The notes below the pieces were generated by a model. It was not told where the DNA came from. It ran no database searches and was given only the letters and a program-made list of their open reading frames with translations. DNA of 64,000 bases from Thermus caldilimi (lineage in GTDB: Bacteria; Deinococcota; Deinococci; Deinococcales; Thermaceae), in NCBI RefSeq assembly GCF_004684245.1, contig NZ_CP038452.1:496001-560000 (forward strand), in the 5' to 3' direction. How positions within the stretch are numbered: position 1 is the stretch's first letter; each line of letters starts with the position of its first letter. A program made the translations under genes and the position numbers. Shown here one piece after another: positions 25,746-34,671 of this stretch.

Positions 25746-27098
25746 CTACTCCCTTAGGGCACCCAGGCTGGGCCCTTCCACAAAATAGCGCTGGAAGAAC
25801 ATGAAAAGCACCAGGACCGGGATCATGGAGAAGAACCCCCCTGCCAGGATCAGCCCCCAGTCTCCCACTTGACCGTAGGCGTTGCGAAAGGAAAGAAGAC
25901 CTAAGGGCAACGTGTAGATGTCCCGGGGGCTGGTGAGGACCACAAAAGGCCAGAAGAACTCGTTCCAAGCTCCCTGGAAGGTCAGGATCGCCAGAGCTCC
26001 CAGAGCGGGAGTGGACATGGGCAACACAATGCGGAACAGGATCTGCACCGGAGTGGCCCCATCAATAAGGGCTGCTTCTTCTACCTCCCGAGGGATGGAC
26101 TCGAAGAACTGCCTCATGATAAAGACAGCTCCCGCACCCACCAATCCGGATAGGACCAAACCGGTATAGGTGTTGAGGAGGGTATCCACGCCAAAAACCT
26201 TAGAAAGGCCGAATATCCCGTCCCGCAGGACCAGGTAGTTGGAAATAAAGGTCACCTGTGCCGGCACCATCATGGAAAAGAGCATGAACAAAAAGAGAGC
26301 CTGCTTGCCGGGAAATCGCAGCCTGGCCAGGGCGTAGCCCGCCATCGAGGCGAACACCAAGGTGGTCAGAACCTTCACCGAGGCAAGGAGGAAGGAATTC
26401 AACGTCCAGCGGAGGAAGAGGCTTTCTCCTGTTTCCAGACTCCGGGTTTCCCGGAAGGCCCGCACGTAGTTGTGAAAGACATAGCCCAGAAGCCCAGGAG
26501 CAACGTTATCCCAACTGGCCACCCGTCCCCGCCGCTCCAGCCGGGTGGGATCCAGGGTTGCGCCCACCAGGACCACTCCGCGAGGCGTTTCAAGGTCTAG
26601 AGGCACCCGCTCCAGAAAGGGACCTTTCCCCGGGTAAACCAGGCGCAGCCGATAGCGAAAAACAGTGCCCTCCTGATCCCCCAAGGTAGCCGCCCTAACC
26701 TCCACCAGCTCGGGTCCCTCGAGGTGCACATAGTCGGTAGCATAGGGAGTCTCAAACACCGCTCCCATGCCGGCTCCCGGCCTTCTGCGAGGAATCACCG
26801 CCAGGACCTCGGGCTCCTGCCCTCCAGGGCTGAAGTAGGCCACATCGAACACGAGCGACCTGCCCGGGGCCATGCCGCCCAACCATGGGTTTCCTGCGCC
26901 CTCCCAACCGAGTTGCCAGGCCGCCGTCCAGTTTTTAGGATTCACCTGAGCAAAACGCAGGGTAAAGGGCCACTCCAGGGGATTGGCCTTGAGGCTGGCC
27001 AGGAAGCCCATAACGAAGGGACCGATGAAGAATACTCCAAAGGCCAGCAGTAGCCCGTAAACCCACGCCAGCCTGGTCCATATGCGCAAGGGGGCCAT
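25746..27098 (-). CDS. CUT1 sugar ABC permease, MalG type, with large external insert
   Basis: 450 residues, far longer than the roughly 280 of typical MalG. After the first membrane segment (LAWVYGLLLAFGVFFIGPFVMG) there are about 170 residues without hydrophobic segments, rich in beta-forming residues (SLVFDVAYFSPGGQEPEVLAV, FRYRLRLVYPG). Then comes the usual permease core with the EAA loop EVEEAALIDGATPVQILFRIVLP. By topology the insert lies outside the membrane. ATG 27098 overlaps the stop of the MalF-type gene (TAATG). It would pair with that permease. Confidence 0.85.
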   Translation of the reverse strand: MAPLRIWTRLAWVYGLLLAFGVFFIGPFVMGFLASLKANPLEWPFTLRFAQVNPKNWTAAWQLGWEGAGNPWLGGMAPGRSLVFDVAYFSPGGQEPEVLAVIPRRRPGAGMGAVFETPYATDYVHLEGPELVEVRAATLGDQEGTVFRYRLRLVYPGKGPFLERVPLDLETPRGVVLVGATLDPTRLERRGRVASWDNVAPGLLGYVFHNYVRAFRETRSLETGESLFLRWTLNSFLLASVKVLTTLVFASMAGYALARLRFPGKQALFLFMLFSMMVPAQVTFISNYLVLRDGIFGLSKVFGVDTLLNTYTGLVLSGLVGAGAVFIMRQFFESIPREVEEAALIDGATPVQILFRIVLPMSTPALGALAILTFQGAWNEFFWPFVVLTSPRDIYTLPLGLLSFRNAYGQVGDWGLILAGGFFSMIPVLVLFMFFQRYFVEGPSLGALRE

Positions 27099-28200
27099 TA
27101 GGACCACCCCCTTTCTCCCACACCAAAGCGTCGTTGAAGAAGTACGATGGCCAGGGTAAGCACCGCCAGGACCAAGGCGGCAGCCGAGGCCAGGCCTACC
27201 CGGGGCGAGGCCCCGGCGGGGAAGACGTTTCCGTACACGTAGTAGGCCAGGGTGATGGTACTCTCCAAGGGTGCACCCCCTGCACCCCCTACGAAGAGCA
27301 CCTGGTCAAAGAGCTGCAGGGTGCCGATGAGGCCCAGGGTGATGACCAAAAAGAGAACTGGTCTCAGAAGGGGCAAGGTGATACGCCAGAACATCGTCCA
27401 AGAAGTGGCACCGTCCAGGGCAGCCGCTTCGTAAAGGGTTCTGGGGATGCCTTTCAGCCCAGCTAGGAAGATGACCATGAAGGTAGGGATGGTGGTGTAG
27501 GTGTTCATGAGAATGATGGCCCAGAGGGGGTAGGGGAGACCTAAGAGGGTGGCCCGGCTGGTAAACCAGGGAATGTCCACCTGGACCTCCCGAGTAGGAG
27601 GCCAACCCAAGTGCCCCAGGGCGTACATCCCGAGGAGGGCCAAGGCAAGGGAAGCTAGGGCCAGACCTGGGTCCCAGAAGGGGGTGGGGAAACCCTGTTG
27701 CCTTCGCCAGAACACCCGCAGGCCCTGCAAAAGGACGAAGAGCCCCGCCCCGATTAGGAGGTGGGGCAGGTAGCTGAGCATCAGGGACAGCCCCTGGTTC
27801 ACCACGCCGGTCCGCTGGAATAGCCAAAGGAGGAGAAGGCTTGCTGCAGCGGTGGACACCACAGAAGGAAGGTAATAAACGGTTCGGAAAAAAGTAACAC
27901 CTCTCAAAGGTCGATTCAGGGATACGGCCAGAAGAAGGGCCAGGGCCGTTTGAAGGCTGGTGACGATTACGCTGTAAGCCAGGGTATGCTTTAGGGCAGT
28001 CAGGAAAAGGGGATCTTGAAATAGGCGTAGATAGTTCCTCAGGCCCACCCACTGGGGTGGGTTGAATAGGTCGTAGTCGGAGAAGCTAAAAATAAAGTGC
28101 GTAGAAAGGCGTAGAGGAAGAAGACCGTCAACGTAAAAACAAAAGGGAAAATGAGGAGAAGGGCGTAAAAGCCCTCGAGGGTCCGCGCCTTGAAACGCAT
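27098..28200 (-). pseudogene. CUT1 sugar ABC permease, MalF type, single-base frameshift
   Basis: The N-terminus MRFKARTLEGFYALLLIFPFVF (ATG 28200) is in one frame; the rest (FSFSDYDLFNPPQWVGLRNYLR onward, with EAA loop TLYEAAALDGATSWTMFWRITLP) is in another. Adding one T to the five-T run (plus-strand A5 at 28088-28092) restores LYAFLRTLFFSFSDYD and a normal MalF-type protein of about 367 residues. An internal ATG at 28048 would lack the first membrane helix. The remaining gene is intact, so a sequence error or very recent mutation is likely. Confidence 0.8.
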
Positions 28201-28212
28201 AGGGGTTCCCTT

Positions 28213-28239
28213 AAGGGGGGCGGCTTAGCCGCCCCCCTT
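28213..28239 (-). terminator. Intercistronic hairpin between binding protein and permeases
   Basis: A perfect 12-bp stem, AAGGGGGGCGGC paired with GCCGCCCCCCTT, with a 3-base loop. It lies between the stop of the substrate-binding protein gene and the permease start. There is no T-run, so full termination is doubtful. Such hairpins in importer operons protect or attenuate the message so that binding protein exceeds permeases. Confidence 0.7.
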
Positions 28240-28244
28240 GACGA

Positions 28245-29477
28245 TCACCTTCTGCCCGTAAGGCGATCCAATGCGGTCTGGGCGTCCCTTATGGCTTGAT
28301 CCACGCTCTTTTGCCCGCTGATCACCGCCTGGATCGCCTCGTTGATGGGCCTCATCCAGTCACCGCCGAACCCCCGGAAGCTGAAGGGGTAAACATTCCC
28401 TCCTTGCGCAGTAGAACCCTGGAAGACCACCCGGTTCAGTTCCGACTCCTTGGTGGGGCGTTGGAAGTAGGGATTGTTGGCCAAGGCTCGGCGGCTGGGG
28501 ATGGCGAGACCACGTTCCAGCACCCACTGCTGGGCCTCAGGGGAGGTGAGAGCCTTTAAAACCTTAACCGCCGCGGCCTTGTTGGCGCTGGCCGCGTTAA
28601 GGCTCCAGGAAACAGTGAAGATGAAGTTTCCGCGCTTCCGGGTGACGGGATCCAGGGGCAGGAAGGTGGTGCCGTACCTCAGGTTGGGGGCTTTGTCCCT
28701 TAGGAATCCTGCGATCCAAGCTCCCTCGAGGGCCGTGGCAGCCTTCTCGCTACCGAAGCATCCCCCGGTCCAGCCTTCACCCAGGTCCTGGGCAAACTTT
28801 GCGGCACCTCGCCGGATGAGGCCGGTGTACCACTCGAAGGCACGCCGGAAGTTCTGGTCCAGGACGGAGTGTCCTTTCTCGTCAAAGGGCTTCCAACCGG
28901 TGGCAAAGGCAAAGGCTCCAAAGCGAGCGAAGTCCGCCACCAAGCATATCCCTGCCACATCCTTCAACTGCGACTGCACCTGACGGATTTTGGCTTCAAA
29001 GGTTTCCCAGGTATCCTGCTGGTTCGGGTAGGGGACCTTGGCCTCGTCGAAGAGGTCCTTGTTGAAGACCAAGGCCAGGGTGTTGAAGTCCTTGGGGATT
29101 CCGTAGAGCTTTCCCCGGTACGTGAAGGCCTGGACCAAGTTGGGGAGGAACTCGCCCACTTCCTGTTTACTAAAGTAAGCGTCCAGGGGCTCTACCCTTC
29201 CCGTGGCAAAAAGGCTTTCCGCCCAGAAGATGTCCACATAGAAGAGGTCGGGAGCCGTGCCAGCGGAGAGGGCATTGAAAAGCCACTGCGTATAGTCGCC
29301 TTCGATGGGTTGGTAGATAACACGTATCCCTTCCCGGTCCAGCTTAGGCTGGACCACTTCCTTGAGAAGACCGTTGACAATAGCGATGTCTGTACCGCCC
29401 CAGCCAGAGATGCGCACCTGGGTCTGGGCCAAGACCAGCCCGAGCATGGCTAAAAAGACAACCAGAATTCTTAGCAT
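28245..29477 (-). CDS. CUT1 sugar ABC transporter substrate-binding protein
   Basis: 410 residues, SBP_bac_1 family. The signal peptide spans residues 1-17 (MLRILVVFLAMLGLVLA, then Q) without a lipobox. The family pattern is visible at SAGTAPDLFYVDIFWAESLFATGRVEPLD and YGIPKDFNTLALVFNKDLF. It captures an oligosaccharide outside the membrane for the two permeases downstream. SD GGAGGAGGA precedes ATG 29477. No ATPase is encoded in this operon, so a shared MalK-type ATPase is expected. Confidence 0.9.
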   Translation of the reverse strand: MLRILVVFLAMLGLVLAQTQVRISGWGGTDIAIVNGLLKEVVQPKLDREGIRVIYQPIEGDYTQWLFNALSAGTAPDLFYVDIFWAESLFATGRVEPLDAYFSKQEVGEFLPNLVQAFTYRGKLYGIPKDFNTLALVFNKDLFDEAKVPYPNQQDTWETFEAKIRQVQSQLKDVAGICLVADFARFGAFAFATGWKPFDEKGHSVLDQNFRRAFEWYTGLIRRGAAKFAQDLGEGWTGGCFGSEKAATALEGAWIAGFLRDKAPNLRYGTTFLPLDPVTRKRGNFIFTVSWSLNAASANKAAAVKVLKALTSPEAQQWVLERGLAIPSRRALANNPYFQRPTKESELNRVVFQGSTAQGGNVYPFSFRGFGGDWMRPINEAIQAVISGQKSVDQAIRDAQTALDRLTGRR

Positions 29478-29545
29478 ACTCCTCCTCCTTCACCAGTCTG
29501 CCTAAAGCCTATAGCCTGAAGCCGATCGGGTGAGAGATCCTTTCC

Positions 29546-30523
29546 CTATTCCACCTCCCTTCGCGCCGTAGAACCCCTGGGAACCAGATGAACAGGCACC
29601 CGCTTCCCATATGGGCTCTTTCTCTGTAGGGCTTCCCGGAGAAGCCTTACCGCTTCGCGGGCGATGGTAGGGATGTCCTGGTGGATGGTGGTGAGCCTTT
29701 CCCCTACCTCGGGGAGGTCGTCGTACCCCACCAGGCTCACGTCAGCAGGAACATGAAGGCCCAGATCCTCCAAAGCAGCCCAGGCCCCCAAGGCCATTTC
29801 GTCGGAGGCGGCAAAAAGAGCCGAGAAGCGCAAGCCCCCTTCCCATGCCCGCCTCACCACCCGGTAGGCATGGAGGGCATCAAAGTTGCCGTCCAGAACC
29901 AGCTCCGGGCGCCAAGTTAGCCCCGCTTCCAGAAGGGCCCTCTTATACCCAAGAAGCCGCTCCCTTCCCGCCTGGTGATGTAAGTGCCCCGTGAGAAGAG
30001 CAATGTCCCGGTGACCCAGTTCTAACAGGTGTCGGGTGGCCTTATAGCCCCCCTCCTCATCGTCTGGGGCTACCCAGAAGGTTCCGGGATAACAGCCGAT
30101 GAGCACAAAGGGTACGTTGTTCCTCCGCAGGGTCTCGATGCGGGGGTCGTGGTCATGAGCACCCAGTAAGAGGTACGCCCTAGTCTTCTCTAAAGGTAGG
30201 CCGCGGGCATCCGTGGCAACCTCCGTCACCCGCAAACCCAGGCGCCACACCTCCTCGGAGAGGGCTTCCAGCAGGAGGGTAAAGTAGGGTGTATAGCGCC
30301 GCACTCCTGGGGCCAGAAGGAGGCCAACGGCCGTGGATTGCCCCACCAGTTCCCTGGCAGCGGCATTGGGAACGAAACCCTGGGTACGAACCACCTCTAA
30401 CACCCGGGCCCGGGTTTCCGGGCTAACCCCAGGCCGGCCGTTGAGGACTCGGCTTACGGTACCCACGGAAACGTTTGCGAACCTAGCGATCTCTTTTATC
30501 GTCAGCTTCTTTTTGGTTTCCAT
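29546..30523 (-). CDS. LacI-family transcriptional regulator
   Basis: 325 residues. The N-terminal LacI helix-turn-helix and hinge (LTIKEIARFANVSVGTVSRVLNGRPGVSPETRARV) is followed by a periplasmic-binding-like sugar domain (ALFAASDEMALGAWAALEDLG, DVSLVGYDDLP). First gene of the operon with the sugar importer and debranching-like enzyme. Its start is 1 base from a LacI-type operator that also lies between it and the divergent GH130 gene, so it likely controls itself, the importer and perhaps GH130. Confidence 0.9.
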   Translation of the reverse strand: METKKKLTIKEIARFANVSVGTVSRVLNGRPGVSPETRARVLEVVRTQGFVPNAAARELVGQSTAVGLLLAPGVRRYTPYFTLLLEALSEEVWRLGLRVTEVATDARGLPLEKTRAYLLLGAHDHDPRIETLRRNNVPFVLIGCYPGTFWVAPDDEEGGYKATRHLLELGHRDIALLTGHLHHQAGRERLLGYKRALLEAGLTWRPELVLDGNFDALHAYRVVRRAWEGGLRFSALFAASDEMALGAWAALEDLGLHVPADVSLVGYDDLPEVGERLTTIHQDIPTIAREAVRLLREALQRKSPYGKRVPVHLVPRGSTARREVE

Positions 30524-30524
30524 C

Positions 30525-30536
30525 GTAAACGTTTTC
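30525..30536. promoter_or_regulatory. LacI-type operator
   Basis: GTAAACGTTTTC, a near-perfect palindrome centred on AACGTT, as in LacI/CcpA-class operators. It overlaps the predicted transcription start of lacI and would block the promoter when bound. Confidence 0.7.
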
Positions 30537-30539
30537 TAC

Positions 30540-30568
30540 AGCTTAACCCAGGACCCGGCCCGCGTCAA
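30540..30568 (-). promoter_or_regulatory. Predicted promoter of the lacI-sugar importer operon
   Basis: Minus strand: TTGACG (30563-30568), 17-base spacer, TAAGCT (30540-30545). The start near 30533 leaves a leader of only about 10 bases before ATG 30523 and lies inside the operator. Confidence 0.6.
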
Positions 30569-30596
30569 GCCAAGGTTGCCCCGCTAGGATAGGGAC

Positions 30597-31643
30597 ATGG
30601 GAATATCCGAGCTGGAGGAAACCTTGAGGGCCAAGGCGGAAACGTTCTTGGCCCAAAGGCAAGGCTTCCGGGTTGAGAAAACGGAGGACGTGTTTGCCCG
30701 GCGCTTTTACCTTTCCCCGGAACGGGTGGAGGTGGTGAACCACTTGAGGGGAAAACCCCTGGCGGTATTTAACCCCGGGGTAGTGTACAGGGACGGAGTA
30801 GTACACCTTTTTGTACGTCTGATCTTCGATTACTACAGCTACGCCTCCAGCGTGGGGTACGTGGCCCTTCCCCTGGAAGACCTGCTCACCGGTCAGCTGC
30901 CTGACCCTTTGCCGGTGGAGATCGTCCTTTACCCGACTGAAGTCTGGGAGGCCTCGAGGGGATGCGAGGATCCCCGAGCCCACACCTGTGGCGCAGGCTT
31001 CCTCCTCTTCTATACCGGCGTGGGCAAGGTGGGTGAAGCCCGCCTCACCGACCACAAGGATGTCTTTTTCCCAGCCTTGGCCCTGGCCGAGTTCGATCCG
31101 GACCTCAAGCTCCGGCGCAAAGGATTGGTGCGAATAGGCCCGGAAGGAAAGAGCCTCCTTCTGCCAGCTAAGGGGGCCACGTTACTCCAGGGGAATGCCG
31201 TTCTTCTAAGGCCCAGCCTTGCCGGAGTTCCAGACCTGGGTTGGCGGGGGCGGCTGGATTGGAACAACCTCTCCATCGACCAGTTGGAACCTATCCTGGC
31301 CCCAGAGTCCTTTGAGTTTAAGGTGGGGTGGTCTACCAATGCCTACCCCTTGGGGGATGGAACCTATTTGGTGGCCTATCACGGCATCCTCCGCCGGGAC
31401 TTGTCCTATCGTCATGGTTTCGCATTGCTTTCCGGCGACGGTGAACTTCTCGCTCTGTCCTCCTACCTTTTGGCCCCTCAGGGTCTCGTGGAAACGTACG
31501 GGGACCGGCCATTTACCTTGTACGGCAACGGCCTCTTCCTGCACGAGGACGAATTGGTTTTCGTGGGAGGTGTGGGGGACTACGCCGTGGGCGTTTTTAC
31601 CGCCCCTTGGCAGGAGGTGCTCGGGCGGCTCAAGCCCCTGTAA
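30597..31643 (+). CDS. GH130-family mannoside phosphorylase/hydrolase
   Basis: 348 residues of a five-bladed beta-propeller of the GH130 family. FNPGVVYRDGVVHLFVR near the start and GCEDPRA (the family's conserved Asp/Arg region) are visible, followed by DHKDVFFPALALA and VGWSTNAYPLGDGTYLVAYHG. Known members phosphorolyse beta-mannosides (mannosyl-glucose, beta-1,4/1,2-mannan oligomers) or hydrolyse beta-1,2-mannosides. It is divergent from the LacI operon with a 73-base shared region, suggesting that the imported sugar contains mannose. The ribosome site is weak. Confidence 0.82.
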   Translation: MGISELEETLRAKAETFLAQRQGFRVEKTEDVFARRFYLSPERVEVVNHLRGKPLAVFNPGVVYRDGVVHLFVRLIFDYYSYASSVGYVALPLEDLLTGQLPDPLPVEIVLYPTEVWEASRGCEDPRAHTCGAGFLLFYTGVGKVGEARLTDHKDVFFPALALAEFDPDLKLRRKGLVRIGPEGKSLLLPAKGATLLQGNAVLLRPSLAGVPDLGWRGRLDWNNLSIDQLEPILAPESFEFKVGWSTNAYPLGDGTYLVAYHGILRRDLSYRHGFALLSGDGELLALSSYLLAPQGLVETYGDRPFTLYGNGLFLHEDELVFVGGVGDYAVGVFTAPWQEVLGRLKPL

Positions 31644-31736
31644 TGGACCGTACCACAAAAGTCTGGGATCGAGCAACCGGGAAAACCAGCGCAGGGTATT
31701 GACGGCTTTCCCCAACAAGTTGTAGCCTCCTGGGTA

Positions 31737-31880
31737 GGACACCCAACACTTGGGGTGTCCCGGCTGCGATGCCAGGCTGACAGGCCTGGACGCCTGCAGG
31801 CGGTGGGGGAAGTCCGGTGAAAGTCCGGCGCTGTCCCGCAACGGTAACCGGCTCTGTCCGGAAGCCCGAGTACCCGCTTC
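31737..31880 (+). promoter_or_regulatory. Cobalamin (adenosylcobalamin) riboswitch
   Basis: The B12-box core AGTCCGGTGAAAGTCCGG and CGCTGTCCCGCAACGGT (31811-31845) is present, with upstream arms GCCAGG...CCTGG and the 3' element GGAAGCCCGAGTACCCG (~31860-31876). An 8-bp hairpin (31737-31744 with 31753-31760) opens the element. Boundaries are approximate. It precedes a thioesterase, metE, nrdB and nrdA, enzymes that replace or relieve B12-dependent steps, so ligand binding should switch them off. Confidence 0.92.
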
Positions 31881-31965
31881 GCGGCCTTACCCCGTAGCCC
31901 TCGAGGCAAGGGTGAAGGTGGTGATGCCTGTGGGACCTTAGACTCCTAACCCCCCAAAACCCGGT

Positions 31966-31985
31966 GGCCCAAGGGACCTTGGGCC
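31966..31985 (+). promoter_or_regulatory. Hairpin in the cobalamin riboswitch expression platform
   Basis: GGCCCAAGG and CCTTGGGCC form a perfect 9-bp stem around GA. Further small hairpins follow (GGCAAG/CTTGCC at 31998-32011; GGGG/CCCC near 32019-32031). No U-run is present, so these may act by ribosome-site access or by a Rho-type mechanism; undecided. Confidence 0.45.
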
Positions 31986-32092
31986 AGGCGACCTTAGGCA
32001 AGTTCTTGCCCAGCACGGGGTTATTCCCCTTGGGCAGGCAGCAGGCATGGTTTAGCTCTTGCGGGCCCAAAGACGGCCCTTGGAGGTCCGTG

Positions 32093-32473
32093 GTGAAGGA
32101 AACGCGCATGGTCTACCCAGTTTTCCCTGGGGAAACCAACCATTACGGGACCCTTTTTGGCGGCACCGCCATGGCCTGGATGGACCAGGCAGCCTTCGTG
32201 GCTGCAACCCGCCACGCCAGGCGCAAGGTGGTGACGGTGCACTCGGATGCGGTGGACTTCAAGCGCCCCGTACCCCTGGGCTCCATTGTGGAGCTGGTGG
32301 CCCGGGTGGTAGAGGTGGGCCGCACCTCCATGCGGGTAGAGGTGGAGATGTGGGTGGAACCCATTGAGCCAGGTAAGGAAGCCTATCTGGCGGCTAAGGG
32401 CGGGTTCGTGCTGGTGGCGGTGGATGGGGAGGGGCGTCCTGTTCCCGTGCCACCTCTGGAGGGGAAGGAATGA
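32093..32473 (+). CDS. Acyl-CoA thioesterase (hot-dog fold)
   Basis: 126 residues. YPVFPGETNHYGTLFGGTAMAWMDQAAF carries the conserved Asn/Asp region of the 4HBT/BACH-type acyl-CoA hydrolases, followed by VHSDAVDFKRPVPLGS. It splits acyl-CoA into acid and CoA. GTG 32093 (VKETRMVYPV) is chosen because GGAGGT lies 5 bases upstream; an earlier ATG at 31964 would translate the riboswitch hairpins. First gene after the B12 riboswitch, overlapping metE by four bases. A link to stalled B12-dependent methylmalonyl-CoA metabolism is inference. Confidence 0.85.
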   Translation: MKETRMVYPVFPGETNHYGTLFGGTAMAWMDQAAFVAATRHARRKVVTVHSDAVDFKRPVPLGSIVELVARVVEVGRTSMRVEVEMWVEPIEPGKEAYLAAKGGFVLVAVDGEGRPVPVPPLEGKE

Positions 32474-34671
32474 TCCGTACGCTGGCTTACGGTCTTCCAC
32501 GGCTCGGTCCTAACCGGGAATACAAAAGGCTTCTGGAGGGCTTCTGGTCAGGTTCCATATCGCGGGAGGATTTTTTCGAGGGCCTGGAGGCTCTCGAGGC
32601 CCTAAGGCTCGCCACCTACCGGGAACAGGTGGACCTTTACCCGGCGGGCGAGCTGAGCCTTTATGACCCCATGCTGGACCTGGCGGTGGCCTTGGGCCTT
32701 TACCCCCTGGATCCCGGGGACCTGGAGGGCTACTACGCCCTGGCCCGGGGCAAGGAAGCTCTGCCCCTCCGAAAGTGGTTCGGCACCAACTACCACTACT
32801 TGGTTCCACGCTTGCCAGAAAGGCCCCGGTATACCCCCCAGCCGGGCTGGGGCCTACCCTATCCCGTAGGCCGGAACCAGGCTTTGAAGGAGGGGCTCCC
32901 GACCCTGCTCGGACCCTACACCCTTCTGCGCATGGCGCAAAACCCCCCGGATCACCTGGGAGTACACCTGGAAGCCCTGACGGAAGCTTACGTGGAGCTG
33001 GTCCAGCCGGTTAGGGGAAGAACCGTGCTCCTCCAAGAACCCGCCTTGGGGTTGGATGGGGCAGAGGAGAACCTCCCCCACCTTCTGGCCTTCTACGGTA
33101 CCTTAGCGCAGGAGGTTTCCTTGGTCCTCCTGCCCTACTACCTACCCCCCGCTCCAAGGGTGGTTGAGGCCCTGGCCACCCTTCCCCTTCGCGGTTTAGG
33201 GGTAATCCTGGCCCCAGGGATCTCCTTACCCCAAGTACCCAAGGGCACAGCCCTGGTGGTGGAGGTGGTGGAGGGTCTTGGGGTGTGGCGCACCAACCTC
33301 CTTGCCCTTGGGAAGGTTCTATCGCCTCTGGCAGAGACCGGGCAGGAGGTGTGGGTGGCTCCCAAAGCACCCTTGTACCACCTGCCGTGGGAAGTAGCGG
33401 AACCTTTGCCCGGAGCCTTGGCAGGCCGGTTGGCCTTTGCCCGAGAGCGGCTTAAGGAGCTTGCCCTGCTGAAGGCCATCCTCTTAACGTGGACCACCTC
33501 CCAGGAATCGCCGCCCTCGCCTGAGGAGGAAACTGCCTTCGCACAAGCCCGGGCCTGGTACACCCCACCCCCGCCTTGGGACTTCCGCCCCTCCCCAGTG
33601 CCGGCCTCGAGGCCACCCAGGGAAGAGCGCTCCAAAGCCCAGCAGAACCTGGCCCTTCCCCCTTTCCCCACCACCACCATAGGAAGCTTCCCCCAAACCA
33701 AGGGGCTTCGCGACTTCCGGAAAAGATTGCGCTCCAGGGCTCTTGACCAGACGGCTTACTGGCTGCACATCCAGGAAGCCATCCGGGCAAACATCCGCCT
33801 CCAAGAGGAACTGGGCCTGGACGTTTTGGTCCACGGAGAGCCCGAGCGCAGCGATATGGTGGAGTTTTTCGCGGAGCGTTTAGAGGGCTTCTATCCCACC
33901 CAGAAGGGTTTCGTCCTCTCCTACGGGAGCCGCGTCTGGCGCCCACCCATCCTCTTCGCCCCGCCCCGCCGGAGGGAGCCTTTGGTCCTTAGGGAAACCC
34001 TGTTCGCCCAAAGCCTCACCCCTAAGCCAGTAAAGGCCATCCTTACGGGACCCATCACCCTGGCTGCCTGGAGCTACCTACCCCAGGGGGTGGAGTTCAA
34101 AGAAGCGGTAATCGCCCTGGCGGAGGCCCTGCGGGAGGAGGTAAAGGAAGTGGCTTCCCACGGAATCCGGGTGGTGCAGGTGGACGAGCCGGCGCTTCTG
34201 GAGAAGCTCCCTTTGAAGGCAAAGGAGCGCCCTGGGTATTTGGCCCTGGTGGGGGAGGCCTTCCTGCGGGTAGTGGGGGAGCTTCCGCCGGAGGTCCAGG
34301 TGCACCTCCACCTCTGCTACTCCGATTACGCCGCCTTGCGCCCCTTCCTGGAGGTCATGGACCCGGATGTGGCAAGCCTTGAGGGAGCAAGGCAAGACCC
34401 CAGCTTTCTCCAAACCCTCACAGGGCTTTCCCTAGGCCTGGGCCCCGGAGCCTTTGACGTCCACTCCCCCCTGGAGGTTCCGACGGAGGAAATCCTTACC
34501 CGCCTTCAAGCCTACCTCCGGTACCTGCCTGCGGAAAGGCTATGGGTGAACCCGGACTGTGGCCTTAAGACCCGGAAGCCCGAGGAGGCCCTGGCCAACC
34601 TCAAGAACATGGTGGAGGCAGCCAAGAGGCTTCGGAAGGCCTTTGGAGGGAGCCATGCTCACGGATCCTAG
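32470..34671 (+). CDS. metE: Cobalamin-independent methionine synthase
   Basis: Transfers methyl from methyltetrahydrofolate triglutamate to homocysteine using zinc instead of cobalamin. 733 residues, normal for MetE. The N-terminal barrel starts at about 1. The linker (~360-395) has a Pro-rich stretch. The C-terminal catalytic barrel starts at FPTTTIGSFPQTK. Zinc ligands are visible as H614 and C616 (HLCYSDY) and C697 (NPDCGLKTR). ATG overlaps the thioesterase stop. It stands under the cobalamin riboswitch, as metE does in many bacteria that also use B12-dependent MetH. Confidence 0.95.
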   Translation: MIRTLAYGLPRLGPNREYKRLLEGFWSGSISREDFFEGLEALEALRLATYREQVDLYPAGELSLYDPMLDLAVALGLYPLDPGDLEGYYALARGKEALPLRKWFGTNYHYLVPRLPERPRYTPQPGWGLPYPVGRNQALKEGLPTLLGPYTLLRMAQNPPDHLGVHLEALTEAYVELVQPVRGRTVLLQEPALGLDGAEENLPHLLAFYGTLAQEVSLVLLPYYLPPAPRVVEALATLPLRGLGVILAPGISLPQVPKGTALVVEVVEGLGVWRTNLLALGKVLSPLAETGQEVWVAPKAPLYHLPWEVAEPLPGALAGRLAFARERLKELALLKAILLTWTTSQESPPSPEEETAFAQARAWYTPPPPWDFRPSPVPASRPPREERSKAQQNLALPPFPTTTIGSFPQTKGLRDFRKRLRSRALDQTAYWLHIQEAIRANIRLQEELGLDVLVHGEPERSDMVEFFAERLEGFYPTQKGFVLSYGSRVWRPPILFAPPRRREPLVLRETLFAQSLTPKPVKAILTGPITLAAWSYLPQGVEFKEAVIALAEALREEVKEVASHGIRVVQVDEPALLEKLPLKAKERPGYLALVGEAFLRVVGELPPEVQVHLHLCYSDYAALRPFLEVMDPDVASLEGARQDPSFLQTLTGLSLGLGPGAFDVHSPLEVPTEEILTRLQAYLRYLPAERLWVNPDCGLKTRKPEEALANLKNMVEAAKRLRKAFGGSHAHGS

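Noticed and set aside
31964-32092. Extended start of the thioesterase at ATG 31964
   Set aside because: It would translate the riboswitch hairpin region; GTG 32093 has a correct ribosome site and gives the family length.
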